A stretch of 64,000 nucleotides of DNA from Bog-375 sp049587755 (GCA_049587755.1 JBAVEN010000012.1:23575-87574), one strand, 5' to 3'; positions 7,196 through 16,781 are shown, counted from the stretch's first letter. The notes: a model not told the origin generated them from the sequence alone. Made by a program: numbers and translations.

Positions 7196-9208
7196 CTACC
7201 ACACCCGGCAGGCGTCGGCGCTGACCATGGGCTGACCGGCTTTGCAGGAGAACGCCTTCTGAAACTCCGGCATGTTTTCAGTGGTGCCGATGACGCGGAC
7301 GGGGCCGGGTGAATGGGGATCGGTGAACGCCCGCTGGCGCGCCTCCTGCGGTGTCTGATTCTGGCACCAGACCTGCCCAAACCCCACGAAGAAGCGCTGT
7401 TCGGGCGTGAATCCGTCGATGGTGGCGCCCTTGCCGTTGAGCGCATTTTCCATGGCCATGTAAGCGACGCGCGCGCCGCCATTATCGGCTGTGTTCTCGC
7501 CCAGGGTCAGCTTGCCGTTCACCTTTACGTCGCCCACCGCGGTAAAGCCGGAGTATTCGTTGGCTATGCAAGCGGCGCGTTTTTCAAAAGCGGCGGCGTC
7601 GGCCGCCGTCCACCAGTCGCGCAGATTGCCATCGCCATCGAACTTGCGGCCCTGGTCGTCGAACCCATGCGTCATTTCGTGGCCGATCACCGCGCCAATC
7701 GCGCCGTAGTTCAAAGCCATATCGCGCTGCGGATCGAAGAACGGCGGCTGCAGGATGCCGGCCGGGAAATTGATGCTATTTAACGATGGCGAGTAGAACG
7801 CATTCACCGTGGGCGCCGTCATGTTCCATTCGGTTTTGTCGGTGGGCTTGCCGATCTTGTCGAGGTTGCGCTGCCGCATAGCCTCGGCCATACGCATGGC
7901 GTTGCCGACGTAGTCGTCGCGCGCAATCGTCACCTCGCTGTAGTCACGCCACTTTTTGGGGTAGCCTACATTGTTGGTGATGGCGGCCAGTTTGGCCAAG
8001 GCGGCCTTCCTGGTATCTTCCGTCATCCACGACAGTGTCTCGATGTCCTGCCCCAAGGCCTTGTCCAACTGGCCCACCAGGTCAGTGATCTGCCGCTTGG
8101 CTTCGGGGCCGAAGGCGACGTCGATGTATTGCTGGCCCAGCAGATCGCCCAGGCCGCGGTCCACCGCTTGCACGCAGCGGAACTGCCGCGGGCGTTGCTC
8201 GCGGGCGCCGGTCAGGTAGCGCTCCCAGAATGCGAAGTTTTCCTGTTCGAACGGCTCGGAAAGAGAATCCGCGAACCGGTGCAGCAGGTGGAAAGTCAGG
8301 TACGCGCGGAAGGCCTCCATTGGCTGGTTCACGATGCCGGCCTCAATCCCTTTCAGGAAATCGGGACTGCTGACGTTGAGCGACTCAAAATCCGGCGCGT
8401 GCATGGCCTTAAAATAGCCGTCCCAGTCGAAGGGGGCGAGTTCTGCTAGCTCCGCCTTGGTCATCATGTGATAGCGCTTGAGCGGGTCGCGCATGCTGAC
8501 GCGGTCGGTCGAATTCTGCGCCAGAATGGTTTCCAAGTCCAGGACCATCTGCGCGTGGCTCTTGGCCGCGTCGGCCGTCTCGCCCGCCAGTTCCAGCATC
8601 TTCGCGACATGTTGGACATAGCGCTGGCGGGTTTCCACCGACTTCGGATCGGTCTTCAAATAGTAATCGCGATCGGGAAGCGAAAGCCCGCCCTGCTGAA
8701 TGTTGGCGATGGTGCGGTTGGAGTCCTTGTAGTCTGGCTGCGAACCGAACATGAAAAATGCGTTCACGCCCAGGCGATGGAGGCGCACCGTTTCGTCGAA
8801 GAGGCCGGCGTGGTCCGCGATCGCGTTGATCCGTTCGAGCTCGGGCTTCAGCGGCGCGATGCCTTTTTCGTTAATCGTCGCGGTATCCATGCAACTGGCA
8901 AACTCGTCGCCGATCTTCTGCTCGGCGGCGCTGCGGTCCGGCTTCACCACCACCGCAGCTTCGAGAATCTGGAGCAGCACCTTTTCGTTGCGCTCGCCCA
9001 GCTCGGTGAAGCGGGCATAGCGCGAGCGGTCCGCCGGAAGCGGGTGGGCGGCCATCCACTTGGCGCAGGCGTATTGATAGAAATCGACGCAAGGGCTCAC
9101 CGATTTGTCCAGTGTGCTGGCGTCGAAACCGGCGCCAGACGCAGCCGGGTCGGCCGCCAGAGCCACCAGCGGCACAAACAGCGAAACAAGCAGGAAACGC
9201 GAGTACAT
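7196..9208 (-). CDS. M13-family (neprilysin/PepO-like) zinc metalloendopeptidase
   Basis: 670 aa with an N-terminal signal peptide (MYSRFLLVSLFVPLVALA, cleavage near A19), so it acts outside the cytoplasm on small peptides. Zinc ligands and the catalytic Glu are in HEMTH (H510, E511, H514), with the third ligand in GENTADNGG. The family motifs VNAFYSPSLNSINFPAGIL and the C-terminal CRVW (the CxxW end of M13 enzymes) are present. Length is typical and there is no truncation. It is a single gene with no operon partner: a palindrome lies downstream and the AI-2E permease gene on the same strand ends 165 bp upstream. Confidence 0.95.
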   Translation of the reverse strand: MYSRFLLVSLFVPLVALAADPAASGAGFDASTLDKSVSPCVDFYQYACAKWMAAHPLPADRSRYARFTELGERNEKVLLQILEAAVVVKPDRSAAEQKIGDEFASCMDTATINEKGIAPLKPELERINAIADHAGLFDETVRLHRLGVNAFFMFGSQPDYKDSNRTIANIQQGGLSLPDRDYYLKTDPKSVETRQRYVQHVAKMLELAGETADAAKSHAQMVLDLETILAQNSTDRVSMRDPLKRYHMMTKAELAELAPFDWDGYFKAMHAPDFESLNVSSPDFLKGIEAGIVNQPMEAFRAYLTFHLLHRFADSLSEPFEQENFAFWERYLTGAREQRPRQFRCVQAVDRGLGDLLGQQYIDVAFGPEAKRQITDLVGQLDKALGQDIETLSWMTEDTRKAALAKLAAITNNVGYPKKWRDYSEVTIARDDYVGNAMRMAEAMRQRNLDKIGKPTDKTEWNMTAPTVNAFYSPSLNSINFPAGILQPPFFDPQRDMALNYGAIGAVIGHEMTHGFDDQGRKFDGDGNLRDWWTAADAAAFEKRAACIANEYSGFTAVGDVKVNGKLTLGENTADNGGARVAYMAMENALNGKGATIDGFTPEQRFFVGFGQVWCQNQTPQEARQRAFTDPHSPGPVRVIGTTENMPEFQKAFSCKAGQPMVSADACRVW

Positions 9209-9373
9209 GGGGATTAGACCGAACCTTTCTTTCTCTCTATCCTTGAATCAGCTGTCAGACCGTTTGATCCGGCGCGCCTGCGGCAAACCACTCCCTTACG
9301 GTCGTGGCTCCGCTCGGAGCCGCGCGGGCTAATAAGCGGCTTGGCAATAGCATCGAATCTCCCGGTCATAAAG

Positions 9374-10606
9374 TCAGTCGCCCAAAAACTTGCCGATCGG
9401 CCGCAAGCCCTTGACGTTGTCACACACGGCTTTGATCGCAGCAGTCATGGGAATCGCCAGCAGCAGGCCTGGTGCATCCCACAGAAAACCCCACAGCATC
9501 AACGAAAAAGTAACCACCAGCGGATTGAGATGGACGCGCGAACCCACCACCTTCGGGTACAGCAGGTTCAGCGCCACCAGGTGGAGCAATGCTACCACGC
9601 CGATCACGCCGACATACACCGGAACCCGGTTGATCGCCAGCGCCGAAAACAGCGGCGGCGCCACGGCCAGCGGCAAGCCCACATAAGGCACCAGGCTCAG
9701 AAAGCCGCTGAGCGGGCCCACCAGCATGGGATACGGCAGGCGCATCGCCCAGAACAGGAGCGAGCTCGATACGGCCAGCAGAAATCCTAGCACGAAGTTA
9801 CCCACCACGAACGCCCGGACCATCTCGGCCACGCCTTCCAGGCTGCGCGCGGCCACCAGGCGGTCTTCGCCGTGGAAGAACTGCAGGAAGCTGCGGTTGA
9901 TGTGGTCGCGCCAGCTCAGCATGAAGTAAACCAGAAACGGCACGAAAGAAACCGTCAGTGCAATCTGATAAAAGGAGCCGACGTTGGCGGAAATGAAATC
10001 GGCCAGCGGCGTTCGCTCTTCGTGAATGCGCACTTCCTGGATCGGGGCCGGTTGGGCCGGTGGCGGCGGCTGCGTTTTGGCGTGTCTGCCCCCGCGCGGC
10101 GGCGGCAGTGGCGGCTGCGGTTGTTGCTGCTGCTGCTTGTTGAGAGCCAGCAGGCGCCACGTCTGCTGTTCGGCGTCGTTCACCTTCCGCTGTACGCTTT
10201 CCACAATCTGGCCGATGCGCTCGCTGTAGCGCGGCAGGTCCCGGGTCAGCACCGCCAATTGCGCGTAGGCCCCCGCGCCCGCCACGTACAGGAACAGCAG
10301 CGCCACGGTGCACACCACGAAGCTGGCCAGGGGCCGCGGAAAGCGAATGCGCGTCAGCAGCGCGACGAAGGGTTCCAGAATGAAAGCGATGATGACCGCC
10401 ACGATTGAGGTGATGAAAAACACGCGGCCGTAGTACAGCACCGCGATCGCCACCCCGATCGCCACCACGGGCATGGCAAACTGGCGGCCGTCGTGTGCGG
10501 CTTTGGCCGCGCTGGCGGCGGTGCCGGACTGAGTGATCGGCCCCACGATGCGAATCGGACCTTTTGTCTCGAATGTAACATGCGGGCGCGGATAGAGCAC
10601 GCGCAT
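9374..10606 (-). CDS. AI-2E family transporter (PerM/YdiK-like permease)
   Basis: 410 aa, with two N-terminal membrane helices (about residues 40-90), an extramembrane region, and five or six further helices with the family blocks VPFLVYFMLSWRD, SLVPYVGLPLAV and LLYPKVVGSRVHLNPLVV. Members include the AI-2 exporter TqsA and many permeases of unknown substrate. Odd feature: the extramembrane loop holds a low-complexity insert (QQQQQPQPPLPPPRGG, then another proline run) not usual for the family. The start at ATG 10606 is only 15 bp from the divergent ruvX start. Earlier in-frame starts would lie inside ruvX and add antisense-like residues. Confidence 0.88.
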   Translation of the reverse strand: MRVLYPRPHVTFETKGPIRIVGPITQSGTAASAAKAAHDGRQFAMPVVAIGVAIAVLYYGRVFFITSIVAVIIAFILEPFVALLTRIRFPRPLASFVVCTVALLFLYVAGAGAYAQLAVLTRDLPRYSERIGQIVESVQRKVNDAEQQTWRLLALNKQQQQQPQPPLPPPRGGRHAKTQPPPPAQPAPIQEVRIHEERTPLADFISANVGSFYQIALTVSFVPFLVYFMLSWRDHINRSFLQFFHGEDRLVAARSLEGVAEMVRAFVVGNFVLGFLLAVSSSLLFWAMRLPYPMLVGPLSGFLSLVPYVGLPLAVAPPLFSALAINRVPVYVGVIGVVALLHLVALNLLYPKVVGSRVHLNPLVVTFSLMLWGFLWDAPGLLLAIPMTAAIKAVCDNVKGLRPIGKFLGD

Positions 10607-10612
10607 GGCATC

Positions 10613-10618
10613 TATAAT
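10613..10618 (+). promoter_or_regulatory. Consensus -10 box between divergent AI-2E permease and ruvX
   Basis: TATAAT sits in the 15-bp space between the two start codons, 3 bases before the ruvX ATG. For ruvX this would place transcription initiation at or just inside the start codon, so a leaderless message or a slightly later start is implied. No good -35 is seen. Confidence 0.35.
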
Positions 10619-10621
10619 GTA

Positions 10622-11050
10622 ATGGAATTGACTGCAGCGCATTCCCGCATCCTGGCACTCGATCTCGGCAAGAGGCGCATAGGCCTCGCCATCAGCGATC
10701 CGCTGGGCATTACCGCCCAGGGTCTTCCCAACCTGGAGCGCGCCAACAAGCGTTCCGATCTCGACGCGCTGGAGCGGCTGGCGCGGGATCGCGAGGTCGG
10801 CTTGTTCCTGATGGGCAACCCCGTCAACATGGCCGGCAACGAAGGCCGGCAATCGGCATGGGTGCGTGAATTCGCGGGCGCGCTGGAGCGGCGCACCGGA
10901 GTGCCGGTGAAACTGTGGGATGAGCGGCTCACCACCGTGGAAGCCGGCCGCGTGCTCCGCGCCAGCGGCATCAGCATCCAAAAGCGCGCCGCCGCGGTCG
11001 ACCGGCTCTCCGCCGTCATCCTGCTGCAGAGTTATCTCGATTCGTTATGA
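10622..11050 (+). CDS. ruvX: RuvX/YqgF-type Holliday junction resolvase
   Basis: 142 aa, the usual size for the family. The RNase-H-like fold signature is at the N-terminus (ILALDLGKRRIGLAISDP), with LMGNPVNMAGNEG and LWDERLTTVEA further on. YqgF proteins are linked to Holliday junction resolution and 16S pre-rRNA processing. The ATG at 10622 gives a family-like N-terminus. The stop overlaps the mltG start by 4 bp (ATGA), so the two are translationally coupled, an arrangement seen in many bacteria. Confidence 0.93.
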   Translation: MELTAAHSRILALDLGKRRIGLAISDPLGITAQGLPNLERANKRSDLDALERLARDREVGLFLMGNPVNMAGNEGRQSAWVREFAGALERRTGVPVKLWDERLTTVEAGRVLRASGISIQKRAAAVDRLSAVILLQSYLDSL

Positions 11051-12036
11051 AATTCGCGCGTCGCATCAGCGTGATGATCCTGGCCGGCGTGGCCCTCGCC
11101 GGCTGGTGCGGCTGGCGTCTCACCCGGCCTTACCGTGCGTTCGGCGCTGAGACCTTCGTCGAGTTCCCGCGCGGCACCGGCTCCTCCACCATGGCCGCGG
11201 CCCTGGCCCGGGCAGGTGTGATCCGCAGCCGGTGGGACTTTCTGCTGGCCAGGGCGCTCTCGCCGGCTCGCAAGCTCCGCGCCGGCGAATACCGCTTCGA
11301 TCGGGCGGCATCGCCGCTGGAAGTCTTCGACCGCATTGCGCGCGGCGACGTCTTCTATTACACGCTGGTGGTGCCGGAAGGAAAAAACATGTTCGACATT
11401 GCCGCCGCCGCCGCCAAGCTGGGGCTTTTCACGGCGCCTGATTTCCTCGATGCGGCGCGCGATCCGTCGCTGATTCGCGATCTCGACCCCAGCGCACCCA
11501 CGCTCGAAGGCTACCTGTTTCCCAGCACGTACCGGCTGGGCCGCCACACCACCGCGGCCGCCCTATGCGGCATGATGGTCGCGCGGTTTCGCGAAGAGTG
11601 GAGCAATCTGAACAGCGCGGCCTCCGTGCATCGCACGGTGACGCTGGCGTCGCTGGTCGAGAAAGAAAGCAAGCTGCCCGCCGAGCGGCCGCGCATTGCA
11701 GCCGTCTTCGCCAACCGCCTGCGCTTGGGAATGACGCTCGATTGCGACCCGTCCACCATTTATGCAGCGCTGGTGGAACAGCGCTACCGCGGCACGATTC
11801 ACCGTTCCGATCTCGAAAGCGACAACCCGTATAATACTTACCGCCACGCCGGCTTGCCGCCCGGCCCGATCGCCAATCCGGGTCTCGATGCCATTGGCGC
11901 CGTGCTGACGCCGGCCGATACCGATGCGCTCTACTTCGTGCTGCGCCCGGATGGCTCCGGCGCGCACCAGTTCTCCAGCAACATGGCCGCCCACCAGGCC
12001 GCCGTTGCCCTGTACCGCCGTGCCAAGAAAAAGTAG
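11047..12036 (+). CDS. mltG: Endolytic murein transglycosylase MltG
   Basis: 329 aa with one N-terminal membrane anchor (about residues 7-24) and the YceG catalytic domain in the periplasm. The catalytic Glu is in LASLVEKESKLPAERP (E205), followed by VFANRLRLGMTLDCDPSTIYA and YNTYRHAGLPPGPIANPG, all diagnostic. MltG cleaves nascent glycan strands and sets their length. It starts within the ruvX stop and overlaps the following gene by 17 bp, so the three form one operon. Confidence 0.95.
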   Translation: MKFARRISVMILAGVALAGWCGWRLTRPYRAFGAETFVEFPRGTGSSTMAAALARAGVIRSRWDFLLARALSPARKLRAGEYRFDRAASPLEVFDRIARGDVFYYTLVVPEGKNMFDIAAAAAKLGLFTAPDFLDAARDPSLIRDLDPSAPTLEGYLFPSTYRLGRHTTAAALCGMMVARFREEWSNLNSAASVHRTVTLASLVEKESKLPAERPRIAAVFANRLRLGMTLDCDPSTIYAALVEQRYRGTIHRSDLESDNPYNTYRHAGLPPGPIANPGLDAIGAVLTPADTDALYFVLRPDGSGAHQFSSNMAAHQAAVALYRRAKKK

Positions 12037-12508
12037 CGCCGCGCAGGCGGGCCGCCCGTCCGCCAAGCGCCGGCTGGCCGAGTACCTGGCGCGCCGGCAG
12101 CCTGCGCGCATCACAGAGGCCGTTTGGTTTGAAACGCGCACCGTCCTTGGTCCGGTTTCCGACAGCTACCTGCGCGACCTGCTGCGAGCCACTGGGATTC
12201 CCTTCGACCAGCCATGGGCCGGCATCCGTCAACACACCTTCGAAGAACTGGAAAGCTCTTTGCGCGAGATGCTGGAGGTCTATCTCGCCGGCCAAGCTGC
12301 GGGTGACCGCGAGCGCGCCCGCTATGCCCGGCGCCAAGTGATCGCCGCCAAAGACCGCGCAAAGTTCGCTTCGCGCAACCCGCGTACCGGCCCGGAAAAG
12401 CGGGCGCAAAAAGAAGAAATGGCCCAGTGGATCCTGGTGTGGCTGGAAAATCCCGAGGTGTTCCCAGCCTGGGTGGAAGCCCGCAAACGGTTGCAGGCAG
12501 GAGTGTGA
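12020..12508 (+). CDS. Conserved hypothetical protein in ruvX-mltG operon
   Basis: 162 aa from GTG 12020, overlapping the mltG 3' end by 17 bp. The product is basic and rich in Arg, Glu and Trp (AEYLARRQPARITEAVWFETRTV, then SYLRDLLRATGIPFDQPWAG and a C-terminal EMAQWILVWLENPEVFPAWV). There is no signal peptide, membrane segment or motif I can name. Coding is supported by amino-acid composition, third-position GC and close coupling. Function unknown. Confidence 0.6.
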   Translation: MPRKSSAAQAGRPSAKRRLAEYLARRQPARITEAVWFETRTVLGPVSDSYLRDLLRATGIPFDQPWAGIRQHTFEELESSLREMLEVYLAGQAAGDRERARYARRQVIAAKDRAKFASRNPRTGPEKRAQKEEMAQWILVWLENPEVFPAWVEARKRLQAGV

Positions 12509-12608
12509 GAGGGGACGAGGTGTTTGCCGAACCGGCGGCCGCGGCGCCTCGTAGCGTCAGACGACGTCTTCGCTTGGAACTCCCGGGGGGACTGATCCAA
12601 CCGCTCGA

Positions 12609-13643
12609 TCACAGCAAGACGCTCGGCCGATGTAGCAAGCTCTGAATGAGCTGCTTCTGCTCCTCCAGGGTGGTAGTAGTCCGTTCCAATTGGATGCGAG
12701 TCTCATCGAGGGATGCGGCCTTCCAGCGCATCTCATTGAGCGCCATAGCGCCTCTGAAGACTCTGTAAGGCAGCTCCTGAATCAGCAGATCGCCCAGTAC
12801 TGAACCGGTGGGTTCACATCGCGGAACCTGGACATCGGCGACCGGTGGCTTGCACAAGAATAGAGAGGCTACGGTGTAGCTAATAAACTCGTGGCGGAAC
12901 AAGCTTCCAGGAATAGGATCCTCCGCAAACCCATTCCCCACGACGGCCAATCCAGCTTGCGCGTAACGGCGCACCGCGGCGGCGGCGCTCTGCGGCGGTT
13001 CGTGCGGGGGGGATAAGTATTCATTTGCACCGGGGGCTGCCGGCCCGAAATCGAACGTGAGCCCGACCAGGCCCCCGGGTTTCAGAACCCTGGCCACCGC
13101 CCGCAACGCAATTTCCTGGTCCTGTGCAGTCAGGTGCTCTAAAACGGAACAGGAGACTACAGCATCGAAACTCTCGTCCGCGAACTGCGAGAGGTCGCGC
13201 ATGTCCCCGACGCGAGCGTCCAACGAACAGATGTTCAACAAACCCGCCGCTTCTTGTGCCGCTTGAACGAACGCCGGATTGATGTCAACGCTGGTCACGT
13301 GACATCCCGCGAGGGCTGCCAAAAGACAAATATGCGACGCCGGCCCACCGAGGTCCAGCACATCGATACCGCCGGCATAGAGACCCAGCGACTTGTACAG
13401 CCAGGCGTATTCCCAAATCCGAAAGGGCCGCAAGGCCAGAGCCGCGGCGGGCTCGACCACCCCCGTCGAAGTGAACGGCACGCCGGCCGCGGTCGCCAGC
13501 ACATCGAGAGTGAGCAGATCGCGCACATCCTTATCTGCCGCGAACTCGGCGAGAAAAGTGGCCAGGCGGGCGCGGTTCAGTACGAGGTTGGGCCTATCGA
13601 TTTCGGCGGGAAGGCATTCATCCGCCTCAGACACTCCTGCCAT
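12609..13643 (-). CDS. Class I SAM-dependent methyltransferase
   Basis: 344 aa from ATG 13643; the frame stays open to a GTG at 13817, but that would run into the korA promoter. Motif I is IDVLDLGGPASHI, motif II TSVDINPAF, then VGDMRDL and SFDAVVSCSVLEHL, and post-motif VLKPGGLVGLTFDFG: a complete Rossmann methyltransferase core in the middle third. An N-terminal 130-residue region precedes it and a charged coiled-coil-like tail (about the last 40 residues) follows. The substrate cannot be told. It is convergent with the mltG operon and divergent from korA. Confidence 0.72.
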   Translation of the reverse strand: MAGVSEADECLPAEIDRPNLVLNRARLATFLAEFAADKDVRDLLTLDVLATAAGVPFTSTGVVEPAAALALRPFRIWEYAWLYKSLGLYAGGIDVLDLGGPASHICLLAALAGCHVTSVDINPAFVQAAQEAAGLLNICSLDARVGDMRDLSQFADESFDAVVSCSVLEHLTAQDQEIALRAVARVLKPGGLVGLTFDFGPAAPGANEYLSPPHEPPQSAAAAVRRYAQAGLAVVGNGFAEDPIPGSLFRHEFISYTVASLFLCKPPVADVQVPRCEPTGSVLGDLLIQELPYRVFRGAMALNEMRWKAASLDETRIQLERTTTTLEEQKQLIQSLLHRPSVLL

Positions 13644-13785
13644 TTCAAGAGCGCCTGCCGGTAGTGTAAAGAGCACGATTCCAGTATGACAGGTACCCCG
13701 GGGATCGCCGCCGCCACTGGGCATTGACGAAGAATGAAGCAGCAATCGGATCGCGCGGCCAGCCCCACCTGCCGCGGCTTGGGCA

Positions 13786-13791
13786 TATAAT
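13786..13791 (+). promoter_or_regulatory. Likely -10 element of korAB
   Basis: A perfect TATAAT lies 53 bp before the korA start codon. No convincing -35 is seen 16-18 bp upstream. A Shine-Dalgarno (AGAAGGGAT) precedes the ATG by about 9 bases. Confidence 0.4.
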
Positions 13792-13844
13792 CTAGGTATC
13801 AGAGTGAACTGGGTCACCTACCCTTGCAGAAGGGATCCTCGACA

Positions 13845-15689
13845 ATGTCCACAATAGAAGTATCGCCGGCGGAGCCCTCGTCCGCCCACGCCGGCCGTTC
13901 GGTCGTCAACGATTTCAGCCTCCAGGTCGCCACTGTCAACGGGAGCGGCAGCCAGACTGCCAACACCGTTCTGATGCGCGCCATCTTTCAGATGGGCATC
14001 CCGGTTTCGGGCAAGAACATGTTCCCCTCGAACATTGCCGGATTGCCCACTTGGTTTACCATTCGCGCCAGCAAGTACGGCTATGTCGGCCGCCGCAAGG
14101 AGATCGATTTCCTCGTAGCGATGAACCCGGAAACCGCGCGCGAAGACGTGATGAATCTCGACTCCGGCGCCGCGGTGGTCTACGACGAGCCGCTCAAGCT
14201 CAGCGAGCTGCGCAGCGACCTGCACTTCTACTCCGTGCCGTTTGACAAGCTGGTGGCGCCCGTGTGCCCGGATGCCAAGCTGCGCAAGCTGGTGCGTAAC
14301 ATGATTTACGACGGCGTAGTGGCGTGGCTGCTGGCGATTGAGATGGAGGAAGTGCACCGCGCGCTTGTGAAGCAGTTCGGCAAGCGCAAGGCGAAGGCCG
14401 CCGAGCTCAACTGGGGCGCTGCGCAGGCCGGTTTCGACTACGCTTCGAAGACATTCACCAAGACCGATCCCTGCCGCGTGGAGCGCATGAACGCCACCGC
14501 CGGCAAGATCATTATCGATGGCAACGCCGCCTGCGCGCTGGGCGCCATGTTCGCCGGCGTCACCGTGGTTACCTGGTATCCCATCACGCCGTCCTCTTCG
14601 CTGGTGGAAACGCTGATCGGGTACATGCGCCGTTTCCGGGTAGAGCCCGAAACCGGCAAGACCACCTATGCCATTGTGCAGGCCGAGGACGAACTCGCTT
14701 CCATCGGCATGGCGCTGGGCGCCGGCTGGGCGGGAGCGCGCTCCATGACCGCTACCGCCGGCCCCGGCATCTCGTTGATGTCCGAATTCATCGGCCTGGG
14801 CTACTACGCCGAAGTGCCGGCAGTAATCTTCGACGTGGAGCGCGTCGGCCCGTCCACCGGCCTGCCCACCCGCACCCAGCAGGGCGACCTGCTCACCACC
14901 GCGCTCCTTTCGCACGGCGACACCAAGCACCCCATGTTCTTTCCCTGCTCCATGGAGGAATGCTTCTCGATGACGATCGAGGCTTTCGATTTCGCCGAGC
15001 GATTCCAGACGCCGGTCTTCATCATGACGGATCTCGATCTCGGAATGAACAATTGGATGTCGGAACCGTTCTCGTACCCGGAGAAGCCCATCAACCGCGG
15101 CAAGGTTCTCACGGCGGAAGATCTGGACCGGCTGGGCGGGTTCTCCCGTTACCTGGACGTGGATGGCGACGGCGTGGGCTACCGCACGCTCCCCGGCACC
15201 AATCACCCCAAGGCCAGCTACTTCGCCCGCGGCAGCGGCCACAATGAGCACGCGCAGTACACCGAGCGCGAAGACGACTACGTGAATAACGTGGACCGCC
15301 TCGCCCACAAGTTTGAGGTGATGCGCGGCCATGTTCCCGAGCCTGCTCAAGAAACGCGTGCCAACGCCCGCATCGGCATGATTGCCATCGGTAGCTCGGA
15401 TTACGCCGCGCGCGAAAGCTGCGACCAGTTACAGGCCGAATATGGCGTCGCCGTGAGCTACCTGCGGCCGCGAGCCTACCCGTTCACGCCGCACCTGAAG
15501 GACTTCATCCGCCGCCACGACCGGGTCTATGTGGTGGATCAGAACCGCGATGCGCAGCTCCTGCTGTTGATGCGCCTGGAACTGGAGCCGGACCTGATCG
15601 CGCGGCTGCGCAGCATCCGCTACTATGGCGGGCTGCCGATCGACGCCCGCACCATCACCGACGAAATCGTCAAACAGGAGGGAAAATGA
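13845..15689 (+). CDS. korA: 2-oxoacid:ferredoxin oxidoreductase, fused gamma-alpha subunit (KorA type)
   Basis: 614 aa. The N-terminal third is a POR/KOR gamma domain (VNGSGSQTANTVLMRAIFQMG, then FPSNIAGLPTW). The rest is the pyrimidine-binding alpha domain with WYPITPSSSLVETL, ATAGPGISLMSEFIGLGYYA and GLPTRTQQGDL, plus a C-terminal transketolase-like domain. With KorB it oxidatively decarboxylates a 2-oxoacid, most likely 2-oxoglutarate, to the acyl-CoA and reduces ferredoxin. The fused arrangement and lack of separate gamma and delta genes favour the KorAB type. Start ATG 13845 has a good SD. The 3' end overlaps korB by 4 bp. Confidence 0.92.
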   Translation: MSTIEVSPAEPSSAHAGRSVVNDFSLQVATVNGSGSQTANTVLMRAIFQMGIPVSGKNMFPSNIAGLPTWFTIRASKYGYVGRRKEIDFLVAMNPETAREDVMNLDSGAAVVYDEPLKLSELRSDLHFYSVPFDKLVAPVCPDAKLRKLVRNMIYDGVVAWLLAIEMEEVHRALVKQFGKRKAKAAELNWGAAQAGFDYASKTFTKTDPCRVERMNATAGKIIIDGNAACALGAMFAGVTVVTWYPITPSSSLVETLIGYMRRFRVEPETGKTTYAIVQAEDELASIGMALGAGWAGARSMTATAGPGISLMSEFIGLGYYAEVPAVIFDVERVGPSTGLPTRTQQGDLLTTALLSHGDTKHPMFFPCSMEECFSMTIEAFDFAERFQTPVFIMTDLDLGMNNWMSEPFSYPEKPINRGKVLTAEDLDRLGGFSRYLDVDGDGVGYRTLPGTNHPKASYFARGSGHNEHAQYTEREDDYVNNVDRLAHKFEVMRGHVPEPAQETRANARIGMIAIGSSDYAARESCDQLQAEYGVAVSYLRPRAYPFTPHLKDFIRRHDRVYVVDQNRDAQLLLLMRLELEPDLIARLRSIRYYGGLPIDARTITDEIVKQEGK

Positions 15690-16729
15690 GCACCGCCGCC
15701 GCACCGCCTCCCAAGAAAACCAACCGCATCGGGCTCGAAGTTCTCAGTTACAAAGGCAGCAAGACCACGCTGTGCGCCGGCTGCGGCCACAATGCGATCT
15801 CCGAACGCGTGGTGGAATGCTTCTACGAGCTCGGCGTGGAGCCGTGGCGGGTGGCCAAGCTCTCCGGCATCGGCTGCTCGTCGAAGTCGCCCGCGTATTT
15901 TCTGGGGGCGTCGCACGCCTTCAACGGAGTGCACGGCCGCATGCCGGCCCTCGCCACCGGCGCCGTCCTGGCCAACTCCAGCCTGCTCGCCCTTGGAGTC
16001 ACCGGGGATGGCGACACTGCCTCCATCGGCCTGGGCCAATTCATGCATATGGTCCGCCGCAACGTCCCGATGATCTGCATCATCGAGGACAACGGCGTGT
16101 ACGGCCTCACCAAGGGCCAGTTTTCCGCCACCGCCGATCTGGGTTCCACGCTGAAGACCGGCACACCCAACGATCTGCCGCCGTTCGATTGCTGTGCCCT
16201 GGCCCTGAAGTGGGGCGCCACCTTGGTAGCGCGTTCCTTCAGCGGCGACAAGAGGCAGTTGCAGGCCATCCTGAAGACCGCCATTTCCCATCGCGGCCTC
16301 TCGGTGATCGATGTGGTTTCTCCCTGCGTGACGTTCAACGACCACCAGGGGTCCACCAAGAGCTACTCGTACATGAAGGAGCACGACCTGGTGCTGCACG
16401 AGCTGAATTACGTGCCCGCGCGGGAGGACATCGCGGTGGAGATTCCCGAGGGCGAGGTGATGGACGTGGAACTGCACGACGGTTCTCACCTGCGCATCCG
16501 CAAGCTGGGCCGCGATTTCGATCCGACTAACCGCCTGGCTGCGCTGGCCGCCATCGAGGACGCCGAGGCCAAGGGCGAAGTCCTCACCGGCGTGCTCTAC
16601 GTCAACACCGGCAAGCCCACCTTCCTCGAACTGTTGAACCTGCCGGCCGAGCCCATCGCCACCCTGCCAGAATCGCGCGTGCGCCCGTCGCGCGCGGTAC
16701 TTGAGGAAGTGATGGAAGAGCTGCGCTAA
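15686..16729 (+). CDS. korB: 2-oxoacid:ferredoxin oxidoreductase beta subunit (KorB type)
   Basis: 347 aa thiamine-diphosphate and Fe-S subunit. Cluster ligands are in TLCAGCGHNAI and GIGCSSKSPAYF. The TPP/Mg site is GVTGDGDTASIGLGQF followed by IEDNGVYGLTKGQFS. It also has HGRMPALATGA and a late VSPCVTFNDH motif typical of KorB. It forms the catalytic complex with the korA product, to which it is translationally coupled (ATGA). A strong bidirectional terminator follows. No ferredoxin gene is adjacent. Confidence 0.93.
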   Translation: MSTAAAPPPKKTNRIGLEVLSYKGSKTTLCAGCGHNAISERVVECFYELGVEPWRVAKLSGIGCSSKSPAYFLGASHAFNGVHGRMPALATGAVLANSSLLALGVTGDGDTASIGLGQFMHMVRRNVPMICIIEDNGVYGLTKGQFSATADLGSTLKTGTPNDLPPFDCCALALKWGATLVARSFSGDKRQLQAILKTAISHRGLSVIDVVSPCVTFNDHQGSTKSYSYMKEHDLVLHELNYVPAREDIAVEIPEGEVMDVELHDGSHLRIRKLGRDFDPTNRLAALAAIEDAEAKGEVLTGVLYVNTGKPTFLELLNLPAEPIATLPESRVRPSRAVLEEVMEELR

Positions 16730-16781
16730 GGCGTTCCGTAACCGCGATACCGTTGCCAGCGGCACTACAATAAGACACAAC

